The notes beneath the pieces are model-generated. The model made no database searches. It saw only the letters and a list, made by a program, of their open reading frames with translations, and was not told where the DNA came from. Shown in pieces: positions 7,139 to 15,228 of a DNA stretch of 16,768 nucleotides; positions within the stretch are counted from its first letter, which is position 1; the number at the start of each line of letters is the position of its first letter. The stretch spans positions 1-16,768 of the forward strand of contig JAFSHJ010000229.1 of the NCBI GenBank assembly GCA_017440425.1, written 5' to 3'. The position numbers and the translations under genes were made by a program. The DNA comes from Oscillospiraceae bacterium. GTDB taxonomy: Bacteria > Bacillota > Clostridia > Oscillospirales > Ruminococcaceae.

Positions 7139-10100
7139 TTATTTAACATAGAGCTTTGCGGTCTTGACACCGGAAAGGTTTCTGTTATAGATGAAGTTGG
7201 AGTAGGTGCTTGTTACACGGATCTCCAGCTTGTTGGTTCCCTCGGTGAGATAGTCTGTGATATCCACTTTATAGGGATTCCAGAGGCACTTGGTTACATA
7301 GTTGCCGTTTACGGTGACTTCTGTAACGTCGGTGGTCTCCATCTCAAGAACTACGCTGCCCTCTGCGGGAGCTGTGAACTCTGCTGTGTAGATGCCGTCG
7401 CCGGTGTGGATCGCATAACCCTGATCGTTCCAGTAGGTGAGCTCGTTGGTTGCGGGCTTCTGTGTAAGAGTGAAATCGCCGAATACACGGAAGTCACCCT
7501 TGAGAGCTGCGCAGGGAAGATCGAAGGATGCATATTTATACTCGGGAACGGTGAAGATGGCAACCAGTCTGTTCTTTCCGGGAACAGCAATGGAGCTGAT
7601 ATCAAACACGGGGTTAGCATAGTGCCAGAGACGTGTGGCGCCTGTCTGATAGACCTGTTCGTTGTTGAGATACCAAACCGGGGAATAGGTGGGATCGCTG
7701 ACGAACTTGAGGTTTTCGGGAACGGTATCAACTGTGAAGTCGTATACACACACAACTGTCTCGCCGTATTCGGGGTTTTTGCCATCGATGGGATGCCAGC
7801 CGAACCAATCTCTCTTTGCCTTGTTGGGCATGCTTCCGATAGCTTGGCCGCGGCATGCAACCATATCTTCGGCTGTGAGAGCGTTTGCAAGGTCACAGAC
7901 ACGCTTGGGATTGTAGGCGCGTTTTGCTTTAATGATGTCTTCGGCAGCTTTTCCGCGGACTACCCACATATCGGGAAGAGCGGTGTTGTCGCCTTCAATG
8001 CTGAACTTGACGTTTTCAATGGCGATCTCGCCCTTGGTGCAGCAGCATACAGCGGAGGTCTGCTGTTCAACATCTGCAGCAAGCTCGATGACTACGCACT
8101 CGATGGGTTCGAGGTCTATCTCAAAGTGCTTGCCGTCGATCTTCATGTCTCTTATCTCGCCGGTCTCGGTGTTGAGGCAGCGGAAGGGAAGATCAGAGGT
8201 GATCTCACCGGTAACTTTGGTGATCTCTTTGTTGTCGCTGATGATCATTACATAATAGCTGCCGTCTTTTCTGCGGACAGCGGACATAATTCCGTCACAG
8301 GGAGTGATAGAGACAACGGATGCGGGAGCTTCGCCGATAGCGTTCTTAAGTGCTGCTGTAAAGCTGCCCATGGGAGCTCTCTGATAGGTATCTGCAAATG
8401 TGGGAGCTTCGCCCTCCATCTCGTATTCATAGCAATCGTAAACGATCATGTTTTCAATTGCGGGAGCATCGTAAACGGTCTCACCGAAGATCTTTTCGGG
8501 TTTGCCGTTAACAGCAATAACTTTACCGCCGCCCTGAGCAAATTTCTGCAGCTGGTTGAAGGTGTGCTCTTTGAGGTGGGTGGTGCCGGGGAGGATAACG
8601 AGGCTGTATTCGGAGCCTGCGAAGATGAACTTGCCGTCCTTAACTTCTGCCTGGTCGATAACCTGCTCAAAACCGTATTCAAAAGGAATGTTGAGGTTGA
8701 GAAGTGCGTTAGTGAGGTTGATAATGGTGAAGTTGAGGTCACCTGCATAAGCATTAACCGGCATGGGAGTGATGGTTGCTCTGGAGGTGGTCATAGGATA
8801 GAAGAGCAGGGTGTGAGCATCATAGGCGGTGTTGGCAACAAGATACTGCAGACCGGAAACATACTTGGTGAAGCCGTTATAGTGCTTGAACAGCGGGTTC
8901 TGCCAGTTATTGGTCATTGCGTGTGTGTCAGCACCGGGAGAGAAGGTGTAGTTGGAGCCCATGAACTGCAGGAAGTTTATGCCGTGAAGTGCAAGTCTGT
9001 TGAAGATGCGCTTCATATCACGCAGACGGATATCCCAGCCGCTGATGGTGTAGGTCTCGCTGAGTATACGCTCTTTATTGTGGAAATGTGCAGCAGAGGT
9101 TGCCAGCTTTGCGGTAACGTTGTAGTTGAAGTCACCGATACGGTAATATGTATAAATGGTATCGATTCCGGGAACGTGGAAGCGCTTGTAATATTCATAG
9201 GGGTCACCGCTTCTGTATGCTGCGCAGTAGATGCACTCTTCGGCATCGATGTGACCGGTGAAGAGAAGATTGTTTTCTTCGCACCAGTCATAGCACATCT
9301 GACAGAAAGCTTCCATAAACATATCGGCAACGGTTTCCCAATAGTCGATGTTGAGCTGTGTGCCGGTGTTGTTCATGAGTTCGTGGAGTCTGGGACGGAT
9401 ATCATAGCCGTTGCGCTCCTCAAATCTCTCAAGAAAACGTCTGGACCAGGGAAGGGAGGGGCGGCCACCTTCGCCTTCAACGCGCATGTCAAAAAGAACA
9501 ACGGTTTCATCGGTAAAAACTCCCTTGACATAATCACCAAAGCCTTCGCCGATGTGTTTCTTATACTGCTCGTGGGTCTTATCAAGGAAAACCTGAACGG
9601 CTTCTTTATCCAAAGTATCGAGATAACCTTCACCGTTGGGGGCTACGATTTCGGAGCCCCGGCATGCAGCGTTTCTGCCGGCGATCCACTTGGTGATGTA
9701 CATATCGATTGTTTTCTCTTCATCAGATTCGTTTTTCCAGACAAGTGTTTCACCGAAAACCTTTGTTTCCACTTCTTTGTCGTCAACAACGCAAAGAAGA
9801 ACCTGGGGGTTGAATCTGGTTTTATCGGGGAGGGTATAGCGAAGTGTTTCACCTGCGGCAACTGTCTCGGTCATTTTGATGAGACGTGTGGAACGTGCCC
9901 AGGGCTCATCCTGAAGGACCTGTCCGCCGGCAACACCGGAAGACCAGTTGTATTCATCGTATATCCAATAATTTATACCAAGTCTTTTAGCTTCGTCTGC
10001 AGCGTGCTTGATCATGCTGAAGAAGTGCTCACCGAGATAGTCGCCCTGTGTGCCGTCGGAAGGATGGATGAAGTAATCCTTGATTCCCTCGCGGTTAAAG

Positions 10101-10213
10101 CCTTCGATCTGGTAGGTCATTTCCTTTTTGCTTACGTTTCCGTGGGTGAACCACATGGTGGCGGGAGTGTAACCCTCAGCACCGTTGCGAAAAGCTTCCT
10201 GAAAGTTTTTCAT
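7139..10213 (-). CDS. GH106-like glycoside hydrolase (putative alpha-L-rhamnosidase family)
   Basis: A 1024-residue protein with the layout of GH106-type alpha-L-rhamnosidases. The N-terminal TIM-barrel region shows MWFTHGNVSKKEM at 20-32, YFIHP at 47-51, WIYDEYNWSSG at 83-93 and GVFTDET at 231-237 (Glu236 is a plausible catalytic acid), then GHIDAEE at 320-326 and LSETYTISGWDIRLRDM at 384-400. The second half is beta-rich, ending in jelly-roll modules with WYLNNEQVYQTG and a C-terminal galactose-binding-like domain with NGNYVTKCLWNPYKVDITDYL. No signal peptide or membrane segment is present, so it probably acts in the cytosol on imported oligosaccharides. AAGGAGG sits six bases before ATG and a strong terminator follows. 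It contains no TTA, CTA or TCA codons over a 963-codon span, suggesting strong codon selection. Substrate could differ from rhamnosides. Confidence 0.85.
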   Translation of the reverse strand: MKNFQEAFRNGAEGYTPATMWFTHGNVSKKEMTYQIEGFNREGIKDYFIHPSDGTQGDYLGEHFFSMIKHAADEAKRLGINYWIYDEYNWSSGVAGGQVLQDEPWARSTRLIKMTETVAAGETLRYTLPDKTRFNPQVLLCVVDDKEVETKVFGETLVWKNESDEEKTIDMYITKWIAGRNAACRGSEIVAPNGEGYLDTLDKEAVQVFLDKTHEQYKKHIGEGFGDYVKGVFTDETVVLFDMRVEGEGGRPSLPWSRRFLERFEERNGYDIRPRLHELMNNTGTQLNIDYWETVADMFMEAFCQMCYDWCEENNLLFTGHIDAEECIYCAAYRSGDPYEYYKRFHVPGIDTIYTYYRIGDFNYNVTAKLATSAAHFHNKERILSETYTISGWDIRLRDMKRIFNRLALHGINFLQFMGSNYTFSPGADTHAMTNNWQNPLFKHYNGFTKYVSGLQYLVANTAYDAHTLLFYPMTTSRATITPMPVNAYAGDLNFTIINLTNALLNLNIPFEYGFEQVIDQAEVKDGKFIFAGSEYSLVILPGTTHLKEHTFNQLQKFAQGGGKVIAVNGKPEKIFGETVYDAPAIENMIVYDCYEYEMEGEAPTFADTYQRAPMGSFTAALKNAIGEAPASVVSITPCDGIMSAVRRKDGSYYVMIISDNKEITKVTGEITSDLPFRCLNTETGEIRDMKIDGKHFEIDLEPIECVVIELAADVEQQTSAVCCCTKGEIAIENVKFSIEGDNTALPDMWVVRGKAAEDIIKAKRAYNPKRVCDLANALTAEDMVACRGQAIGSMPNKAKRDWFGWHPIDGKNPEYGETVVCVYDFTVDTVPENLKFVSDPTYSPVWYLNNEQVYQTGATRLWHYANPVFDISSIAVPGKNRLVAIFTVPEYKYASFDLPCAALKGDFRVFGDFTLTQKPATNELTYWNDQGYAIHTGDGIYTAEFTAPAEGSVVLEMETTDVTEVTVNGNYVTKCLWNPYKVDITDYLTEGTNKLEIRVTSTYSNFIYNRNLSGVKTAKLYVK

Positions 10214-10250
10214 AGTTTGCCTCCTTGTCGGGATTTTAAATCACTACGGA

Positions 10251-10285
10251 TTCAAGCAATAAAAACAAAATTTTTGCCGCTTGAA
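10251..10285 (-). promoter_or_regulatory. Inverted repeat in the GH106-like gene leader
   Basis: TTCAAGC (10251-10257) and GCTTGAA (10279-10285) form a 7-bp inverted repeat, with AAAAA/TTTTT able to pair inside it. It lies 38-72 bases upstream of the start codon and could be an operator or a leader hairpin. A further imperfect repeat GTTAT-N7-ATAAC lies at 10297-10313. No convincing -35/-10 pair could be assigned. Confidence 0.4.
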
Positions 10286-10431
10286 AATACAATATAGTTA
10301 TCATAAATATAACAAGAAATGCACACGAAAGATTGTATATAATATGAATTATTTATTAACATAGAGTTAACGGGCGTTTTGGAGAAATATATAACTTTTT
10401 GAAGAAATATAATATATGTAATAAAAAGAAA

Positions 10432-10451
10432 AAGCCCGTTAAAAAACGGAC
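10432..10451 (-). terminator. Rho-independent terminator, minus strand
   Basis: On the minus strand AAAGTCCGTT and AACGGGCTTT pair (one mismatch) around TTTT, followed by TTCTTTTT. It would end a transcript running from the thioesterase gene through the possible small ORF at 10612-10776. Confidence 0.75.
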
Positions 10452-10871
10452 TTTAACTATACTATTCAGATGAGCAAAGCAACAAGGTTGGCCAACGCTC
10501 TCAACGTCACCTTCAACAACAATGGCCTCTGCTCCAAGTTTTTGCAACCCTGCACTTGCTTCTCCAACATTTCAACAGTCTTTTGAGTTTCCGGGCTTTG
10601 ATCTTTGGTCGTTACTTTGTAGAAAGCAAGTCATCGTCCTTCTGTTGGTTTAAAAGTTTCTTTCCCTTCCTTCTCCGCTCGAGCTCTAAAAGACCGGCTG
10701 TCCTCACTAAATTTATTAGTTTCTCTTGTTCTTCCCGAGTTAGTTTTCTCTTGGGTTCTTCCAGCTTTTTCACCATTTTTATCCTCCTCTCCGCTAAATG
10801 CCTCATCCTCACCATATGCCTCCGCAAACTTTTTGGCTTTGGTTCGGCCTTCGCTTTGTTTTTACTGCTAT
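10452..10871. other. Stretch without a recognisable core gene, purine-rich on the minus strand
   Basis: Between the thioesterase stop and the minus-strand terminator lie about 420 bases with no family I recognise. The minus strand is strongly purine-rich and two frames give hydrophilic, helix-like peptides. One is the 54-residue ORF listed separately. The other, without a start codon, contains AKKFAEAYGEDEAFSGEED, then a TGA, then KDQSPETQKTVEMLEKQVQ. Codons such as CTA, TTA, ATA and AGG, avoided in the neighbouring genes, are common here. It may be a decayed insertion or a horizontally acquired fragment. Confidence 0.55.
10612..10776 (-). CDS. Possible small charged protein of 54 residues
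   Basis: I do not recognise this ORF. It starts at ATG 10774-10776 behind an unusually good ribosome binding site (GGAGAGGAGG, six bases upstream) and ends in TAA like every other gene here. The peptide is highly charged and likely alpha-helical, with LTREEQEKLINLV at 13-25 and a basic run ERRRKGKKLL in the second half; there is no signal peptide or membrane segment. The frame is open further upstream, but the RBS favours this start. Five CTA/TTA leucine codons in 54, against none in the 963-codon antisense-open span of the neighbouring hydrolase, show that it is foreign or not a real gene. It sits between the thioesterase and a terminator, so it would be co-transcribed with the thioesterase. 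Confidence 0.4.
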   Translation of the reverse strand: MVKKLEEPKRKLTREEQEKLINLVRTAGLLELERRRKGKKLLNQQKDDDLLSTK

Positions 10872-11597
10872 TTATTTTAACGTCATTTTACAAAGGAACA
10901 TATTCTCGCCGTCGCTGTTTACACCTTTAACAAAAGCCTCTCCGTCTTCACGGGTGCAGAAGAGGGTGACGGGCATATCCGCAAGAACCTCTTTGCGGTA
11001 ATCTATCTGGAAAGCACAGACAGATTCGTCTTCGGCGGGAGAGAGGATGTCCAGAATATAGTTGGCATATTTGGTGTTGTTAACGTGTCCGTTCACATCA
11101 ATCTGAGAATAGCCGGGGACAACAATCATGCCATCCGAGACGGGGGTGAAGTTGTGCAGCTTGGTCGTCTTTTCTTCAAACACGGTTTGGGTCTCAAAGC
11201 CTTCGCTGAAAGGATAAACATCCTTGACGGCAACGGCTTTTCTCTTTTCGGTGTGGACAAGCACCCACTCGGATGTGCCTTTTACAAGAGTTTTTCCTTC
11301 GGTGGATTCTATGAGATATTCACGCTGGAAACCGAGACGGGTGGGGACGAGCGGCCAGGTATTTACGATTACGGAGGTGTGAGGATGTGCATCTTCAAGA
11401 ACCTCGTATTTTACGCGCATGAGCACCCACATAACATTGTTGGCATTCATCTGTTCTGCACCGATGCCGAGTTCTTCTGCGTGAGTGCCTGCCGCCTCCT
11501 GAAAAAGATCGAGAATGGCGGAGGGGAGAAGCCTGCTGCGGGAATCAAAATCCGATGTGCGGAGATAATATTCTTTTGAAAATTTAGTGTTAAACAT
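10872..11597 (-). CDS. Acyl-ACP thioesterase (double hotdog)
   Basis: A 241-residue bacterial acyl-acyl-carrier-protein thioesterase of the FatA/FatB type, which releases free fatty acids from acyl-ACP in the cytosol. Two hotdog folds are expected. The first starts at FSKEYYLRTSDFDSRSRL and continues with FQEAAGTHAEELGIG (32-46), VLMRVKYEV and NTWP. The second carries DVNGHVNNTKYANYILD at 167-183, matching the plant DVNxHVNN active-site block, so Asp167, Asn169 and His171 are the likely catalytic residues. The start ATG 11595-11597 has a weaker AAAGGAT-type site upstream and a near-consensus promoter at 11635-11663. It is divergent from the aldolase/SDR operon with a 229-base gap. It may tune fatty-acid composition; no functional tie to the sugar genes is visible. 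Confidence 0.92.
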   Translation of the reverse strand: MFNTKFSKEYYLRTSDFDSRSRLLPSAILDLFQEAAGTHAEELGIGAEQMNANNVMWVLMRVKYEVLEDAHPHTSVIVNTWPLVPTRLGFQREYLIESTEGKTLVKGTSEWVLVHTEKRKAVAVKDVYPFSEGFETQTVFEEKTTKLHNFTPVSDGMIVVPGYSQIDVNGHVNNTKYANYILDILSPAEDESVCAFQIDYRKEVLADMPVTLFCTREDGEAFVKGVNSDGENMFLCKMTLK

Positions 11598-11634
11598 TAA
11601 ACATCAATCCTTTTCCAAGTTGAATCGCAAAAAA

Positions 11635-11663
11635 ATTATAACATATTTTTGGCGAAAAATCAA
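11635..11663 (-). promoter_or_regulatory. Promoter of the acyl-ACP thioesterase gene
   Basis: Minus-strand TTGATT (11658-11663), 17-base spacer, TATAAT (11635-11640), with an extended TG before the -10. Confidence 0.85.
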
Positions 11664-11732
11664 TGCGGCGCAACGGCGGTTTCAGTCAAGAATAATTTAC
11701 AATATATATGCCCATTAAATGTGTAATTTTTC

Positions 11733-11761
11733 TTGACGATAGATAGGTTTTGTGTTATAAT
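11733..11761 (+). promoter_or_regulatory. Promoter of the aldolase/SDR operon
   Basis: TTGACG (11733-11738), 17-base spacer, TATAAT (11756-11761). Transcription should begin near 11768, giving a leader of about 59 bases. Confidence 0.88.
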
Positions 11762-11771
11762 ACGAAAGGAA

Positions 11772-11796
11772 TATGTTAGAAAATGTTTTGAAACAT
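11772..11796 (+). promoter_or_regulatory. Candidate DeoR operator at the aldolase promoter
   Basis: TATGTTAGAAAATGTTTT (11772-11789) matches 16 of 18 bases of a site at 15237-15254 in the promoter of the DeoR-family gene. Its right half extends into the perfect inverted repeat ATGTTT-TG-AAACAT (11783-11796). It lies immediately after the predicted transcription start, a classic repressor position. Confidence 0.65.
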
Positions 11797-11826
11797 ATCA
11801 AATATAACACTTTGGAGGTAAAATCA

Positions 11827-13776
11827 ATGGAAGGCTTTGAAAAACTGGTTGAAATGTCCAATAGATACGGTTCCAACAGTGAATACGTTCTTGCGGGCGG
11901 AGGCAACACCTCTTATAAAAATGACGGAATCATGTATGTTAAGGGCTCCGGTACATCCCTTGCAACAATCAAACCCGAGGGTTTTGTTGCAATGTATATG
12001 GATAAGCTCACAGCAATGCTTAACAAAGAGTATCCCGCAGAGGATGATGCACGCGAAGCAGCAGCTCTTGTTGATATGATGGATGCAAGACTTCCGACCG
12101 AATATGCAAAGCGCCCCAGCGTTGAAGCTATCCTTCACGCTCTTTTCCCGCACACATTCGTTCTTCATGTACATCCCACACTCGTTAACGGTATGACCTG
12201 CGGCAAAGACGGCGAAAAGATCGCAGCAGAGATCTTTGGTGACGGCTTTGTTTGGATCCCCGTTACAAAACCCGGTTACATTCTTGCCTGCGTATGCAAA
12301 AAAGCAATGGATGCTTACGAAGCAAAGAACGGCAAAGTTGCCAACGTTATTATCCTCCAGAACCACGGTATCTTCTTTGCGGCGGATACAGTAGAAGAGA
12401 TTGATGCTATTGTTGATGAATATATGTCCAAGCTTTCCGCAAAGGCTGCAGCTCCCGACATGAGCGACGTTGAGTTTGATGCAGACGCTGTTTGCGCAAT
12501 CATTCCTCAGCTCCGTATGTGCTACAGCGCAGAGGGCAAGGCTGCTGCAACTTTCTGCACCAACGCAGCTGTTAAAAAGTATGTTGCAAGCGAAGAGAGC
12601 TTCAGCGTATTTGACAGAGCTTATTCTCCCGACCACATCGTTTACTGCAAAGCACGTCCCATGTTCCTCAAGACAGGTGCTGACGTTAAGGCTACATTCG
12701 ATGCTTTTGTTGCAGCAAACAAATTTATGCCCAAGATCGTTGCCATCGAAGGTCAGGGCTTCGTAGCAATGGGTGCCAACCGCAAAGAATCCTTCACAGC
12801 TAAAGAGCTCTTTATAGATGCTATCAAGGTTACCGAGTATTCCGAGAGCTTTGGCGGACCCAACCAGCTCCCGCAGGACTTCATCGACTTCATCGTAGGT
12901 TGGGAAGTAGAGAGCTACCGCTCCAAGGCAAGCCTCTCCGGCGCAGGCGCAAAGCGTCTCACAGGCAAGATCGCTATCGTTACAGGTTCCGCTCAGGGCT
13001 TTGGCAAGGGTATTGCTGAAGAGATGGCAAAAGAAGGCGCATACCTCGTTATCGCCGACCTCAACTATGAAGGCGCAGCTGCAACCGCACAGGCTATCTG
13101 TGACCAGGTTGGTGCTAACATCGCTGTTGCCGTTAAGGTAGACGTTTCCAGCGAAGAATCCACCAAAGATATGGTTAACAAAGCCGTTCTCAACTTCGGC
13201 GGACTTGATATCTATGTAAACAACGCAGGTATTGCAAAGCCGGGCAGCCTTGAAGAGATGGATCTCAAGCTCTTCGATCTCATCACCAAGGTAAACTATC
13301 ATGCTTATTACCTCGGCGCAAAATATGCTTCCCGCGTAATGAAGCTCCAGCACGCTATTGCTCCCGAATATTACGCAGATATCGTTCAGATCAACTCCAA
13401 GTCCGGTCTCGCAGGCTCCAACAAGAACTTTGCTTATGCAGGTTCCAAGTTCGGCGGAATCGGTCTTACCCAGAGCTTTGCTCTTGAGCTTGCCGATTAT
13501 AACATCAAGGTCAACTCCGTTTGCCCCGGCAACTATCTCGACGGTCCGCTGTGGTCCGATCCCGAAAAGGGCCTCTTTGTAACCTACCTCAAGGCAGGCA
13601 AGGTTCCCGGCGCAAAGACAGTTGAAGATGTTCGTAAGTTCTACGAAGCAAAGGTTCCCCTTAAGAAGGGGTGTTTCCCCATCGACGTTGCACGCGCTAT
13701 CTTCTATTGCGTAGAGCAGCTCGGTGAGACCGGTCAGGCTATCCCCGTATCCGGCGGACAGGAAATGCTCAACTAA
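11827..13776 (+). CDS. Bifunctional class II aldolase / short-chain dehydrogenase (RhaE/YuxG-like)
   Basis: A 649-residue fusion. Residues about 1-350 are a class II aldolase/adducin-type domain with AGGGNTS at 23-29, zinc ligands HVH at 114-116 and NHG with His180. Residues about 375-649 are an SDR domain with TGSAQGFG at 386-393, NNAG at 465-468, Ser524, Tyr537 and Lys541. This is the architecture of RhaE/YuxG, in which the aldolase splits L-rhamnulose-1-phosphate to DHAP and L-lactaldehyde and the SDR oxidises the lactaldehyde. Family members may act on other 1-phospho-ketoses. The frame is open 18 codons upstream, but ATG 11827 has GGAGG eight bases before it. It is the first gene of a plus-strand cluster with PHP, DeoR and SorE-like genes. 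It is probably repressed by the DeoR protein through the site at 11772. Domain call is firm; rhamnose specificity is inferred. Confidence 0.9.
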   Translation: MEGFEKLVEMSNRYGSNSEYVLAGGGNTSYKNDGIMYVKGSGTSLATIKPEGFVAMYMDKLTAMLNKEYPAEDDAREAAALVDMMDARLPTEYAKRPSVEAILHALFPHTFVLHVHPTLVNGMTCGKDGEKIAAEIFGDGFVWIPVTKPGYILACVCKKAMDAYEAKNGKVANVIILQNHGIFFAADTVEEIDAIVDEYMSKLSAKAAAPDMSDVEFDADAVCAIIPQLRMCYSAEGKAAATFCTNAAVKKYVASEESFSVFDRAYSPDHIVYCKARPMFLKTGADVKATFDAFVAANKFMPKIVAIEGQGFVAMGANRKESFTAKELFIDAIKVTEYSESFGGPNQLPQDFIDFIVGWEVESYRSKASLSGAGAKRLTGKIAIVTGSAQGFGKGIAEEMAKEGAYLVIADLNYEGAAATAQAICDQVGANIAVAVKVDVSSEESTKDMVNKAVLNFGGLDIYVNNAGIAKPGSLEEMDLKLFDLITKVNYHAYYLGAKYASRVMKLQHAIAPEYYADIVQINSKSGLAGSNKNFAYAGSKFGGIGLTQSFALELADYNIKVNSVCPGNYLDGPLWSDPEKGLFVTYLKAGKVPGAKTVEDVRKFYEAKVPLKKGCFPIDVARAIFYCVEQLGETGQAIPVSGGQEMLN

Positions 13777-13792
13777 TTTAATTGGCTTAAAT

Positions 13793-13824
13793 TGCAGACT
13801 GCCGTGTTTTTGCGGCGGTCTGCA
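13793..13824 (+). other. Intercistronic hairpin
   Basis: A 12-bp stem, TGCAGACTGCCG/CGGCGGTCTGCA, with one wobble and an 8-base loop. No U-tract follows it, so it looks more like an mRNA-stabilising or processing element between the aldolase and PHP genes than a full terminator. Confidence 0.75.
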
Positions 13825-13863
13825 TTAGGGTAAAGATTTACCTGAAAAATAAAATAAAAACAG

Positions 13864-13907
13864 GGGATAAGGCGGAAAAGGCTGAACATTTCAGCGGTTA
13901 TTATCCC
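13864..13907 (+). promoter_or_regulatory. Structured leader of the PHP gene
   Basis: GGGATAA (13864-13870) pairs with TTATCCC (13901-13907), enclosing an inner hairpin GCTGAA-CAT-TTCAGC (13881-13895). The outer stem ends four bases before the Shine-Dalgarno GGAG (13912-13915), close enough to influence translation. It matches no riboswitch class that I recognise. Confidence 0.5.
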
Positions 13908-13922
13908 AAATGGAGAAGAAAA

Positions 13923-15200
13923 ATGGAATACCAGAAGCTTTATGAAGGTCTCAATGCGGCAACAGCACGCGAGAGATTGGAAAACCTCCACGCAATTATG
14001 GAATTGCACAACTCCGGTGCGGTTGAAATGCCGGAAAAGACCAGCAACGTAAACAACCACATCCACACAATATATTCTTTCTCTCCCTATTCTCCCACAA
14101 TGGCTGCTTACCTCGCATGGAAGAACGGTCTTACCACAGCCGGTATCATGGACCACGACTCCGTAGGCGGCGCACGCGAGTTTATCGAGGCAGGAAGAAT
14201 CATCGGTATTGCAACAACAGTCGGCTGCGAGATGCGCTGCTCCGTTAAGAACACCCCCTTCAACGGCAAGCTCATCAACAACCCCGACCAGAAATCAGTT
14301 GCATACCTCGCTCTCCACGGAATTCCTCACCAGAACATCGCAAGAGTTGAAGAGTTCCTCAAACCCTACCGTGAGCAGAGAAACATCCGTAACCGCAAGA
14401 TGACCGACAACCTCAACACTATCCTTGCTCCTTACGGTGTAAGTCTTGATTTCGACAAAGACGTAGTTCCTCTCTCCAAAGCAGACGAGAACGGAAGCAT
14501 CACTGAGCGTCACCTTCTGTTTGCCGTTTCCGCAAAGCTCATTGAGCGTTTCGGCAAGGGCGCAGCTATCGTGGATTTCCTCAAAGACGATATGAAGCTC
14601 TCCATCTCCGGCAAGATCGTCAATATGCTCAGCGATGAGAATAACCCCCATTATCAGTATGACCTTCTCGGCGCTCTCAAGGGCAACCTGGTTGAGAAGT
14701 TCTACATTGATGCAGATGCAGAATGCCCCGATATCGCAGATTTCGTAGCTCTTGCAAAAGAGGTTGGCGGCATCTCCGCTTATGCATATCTCGGTGACGT
14801 AGGTGATTCCGTAACAGGCGATAAGAAAGCACAGAAGTTCGAGGACGATTTCCTTGACGAATATGTTGACTACATCGCAAAGATCGGCTTCAATGCCATC
14901 ACATATATGCCCACAAGAAACACCCTTGATCAGCTCAACAGAGTTATGAATCTGTGCGAACAGTATTCTCTCTTCCAGATCAGCGGTGAAGACATCAACT
15001 CTCCGCGTCAGAGCTTCATCTGCGAAGCACTTGCACGTCCCGAGTTCAAGCACCTTATCGTTTCCACATGGGCTCTCATCGGCCACGAGAAACACGCAAC
15101 TCTGGAGCTTGAAGACGGTATGTTCTCTGCAAAAACTGTTGAAGAGTGGCCTTCTCTCTCCAAGAGAGTCAAGCACTTTGCAGCACTGGGACAGATGTAA
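13923..15200 (+). CDS. PHP-domain protein, putative metal-dependent phosphoesterase or hydrolase
   Basis: A 425-residue protein with a PHP (polymerase and histidinol phosphatase) metal-binding core. Visible ligands are HIH at 46-48 within NNHIHTIYSFSPYSP, MDHDS with His78 at 76-80, GCEM with Glu103, and the late ISGEDINSP block where PHP proteins usually carry the last Asp/His ligands. About 45 residues precede the PHP core, and a central insert of some 150 residues makes it longer than minimal PHP phosphatases. No signal peptide. The start ATG follows GGAG by seven bases. It lies 146 bases after the aldolase/SDR gene, same strand, with a hairpin and a structured leader between them, and 85 bases before the DeoR gene. 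By context it should act on a sugar phosphate, lactone or related intermediate of the cluster; the reaction is unknown. Confidence 0.82.
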   Translation: MEYQKLYEGLNAATARERLENLHAIMELHNSGAVEMPEKTSNVNNHIHTIYSFSPYSPTMAAYLAWKNGLTTAGIMDHDSVGGAREFIEAGRIIGIATTVGCEMRCSVKNTPFNGKLINNPDQKSVAYLALHGIPHQNIARVEEFLKPYREQRNIRNRKMTDNLNTILAPYGVSLDFDKDVVPLSKADENGSITERHLLFAVSAKLIERFGKGAAIVDFLKDDMKLSISGKIVNMLSDENNPHYQYDLLGALKGNLVEKFYIDADAECPDIADFVALAKEVGGISAYAYLGDVGDSVTGDKKAQKFEDDFLDEYVDYIAKIGFNAITYMPTRNTLDQLNRVMNLCEQYSLFQISGEDINSPRQSFICEALARPEFKHLIVSTWALIGHEKHATLELEDGMFSAKTVEEWPSLSKRVKHFAALGQM

Positions 15201-15228
15201 AAAAATGTAAAACAGACCGCAGGCTTGC

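Noticed and set aside
7406..10297. A 963-codon open frame on the plus strand, antisense to the GH106-like gene
   Set aside because: Its codons line up exactly with those of the hydrolase, so its openness only reflects the absence of TTA, CTA and TCA codons in the real gene. The peptide is Cys/Val/Gly-rich with no known family, and there is no ribosome site. The same explains the long antisense frames at 775-1788, 11824-13353 and 14295-15260.
10367..10442. Inverted repeat TTAACGGGC/GCCCGTTAA as ends of a small mobile element
   Set aside because: The right arm is the terminator hairpin itself, the arms are only 9 bp, and no target-site duplication flanks them.
10356..10547. Minus-strand ORF with an SDR-like fragment (LGAEAIVVEGDVES)
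   Set aside because: Only about a dozen residues resemble the SDR strand; no nucleotide-binding motif or RBS, and the frame runs through the terminator at 10432-10451.
10612..10870. TGA readthrough or recoding joining the two peptide segments in the minus-strand frame overlapping the small ORF
   Set aside because: No other gene here has an internal TGA, the segment lacks a start codon, and no recoding signal was seen.
13793..13824. Rho-independent terminator after the aldolase/SDR gene
   Set aside because: The stem is strong but no run of T follows, so I list it as an intercistronic hairpin.
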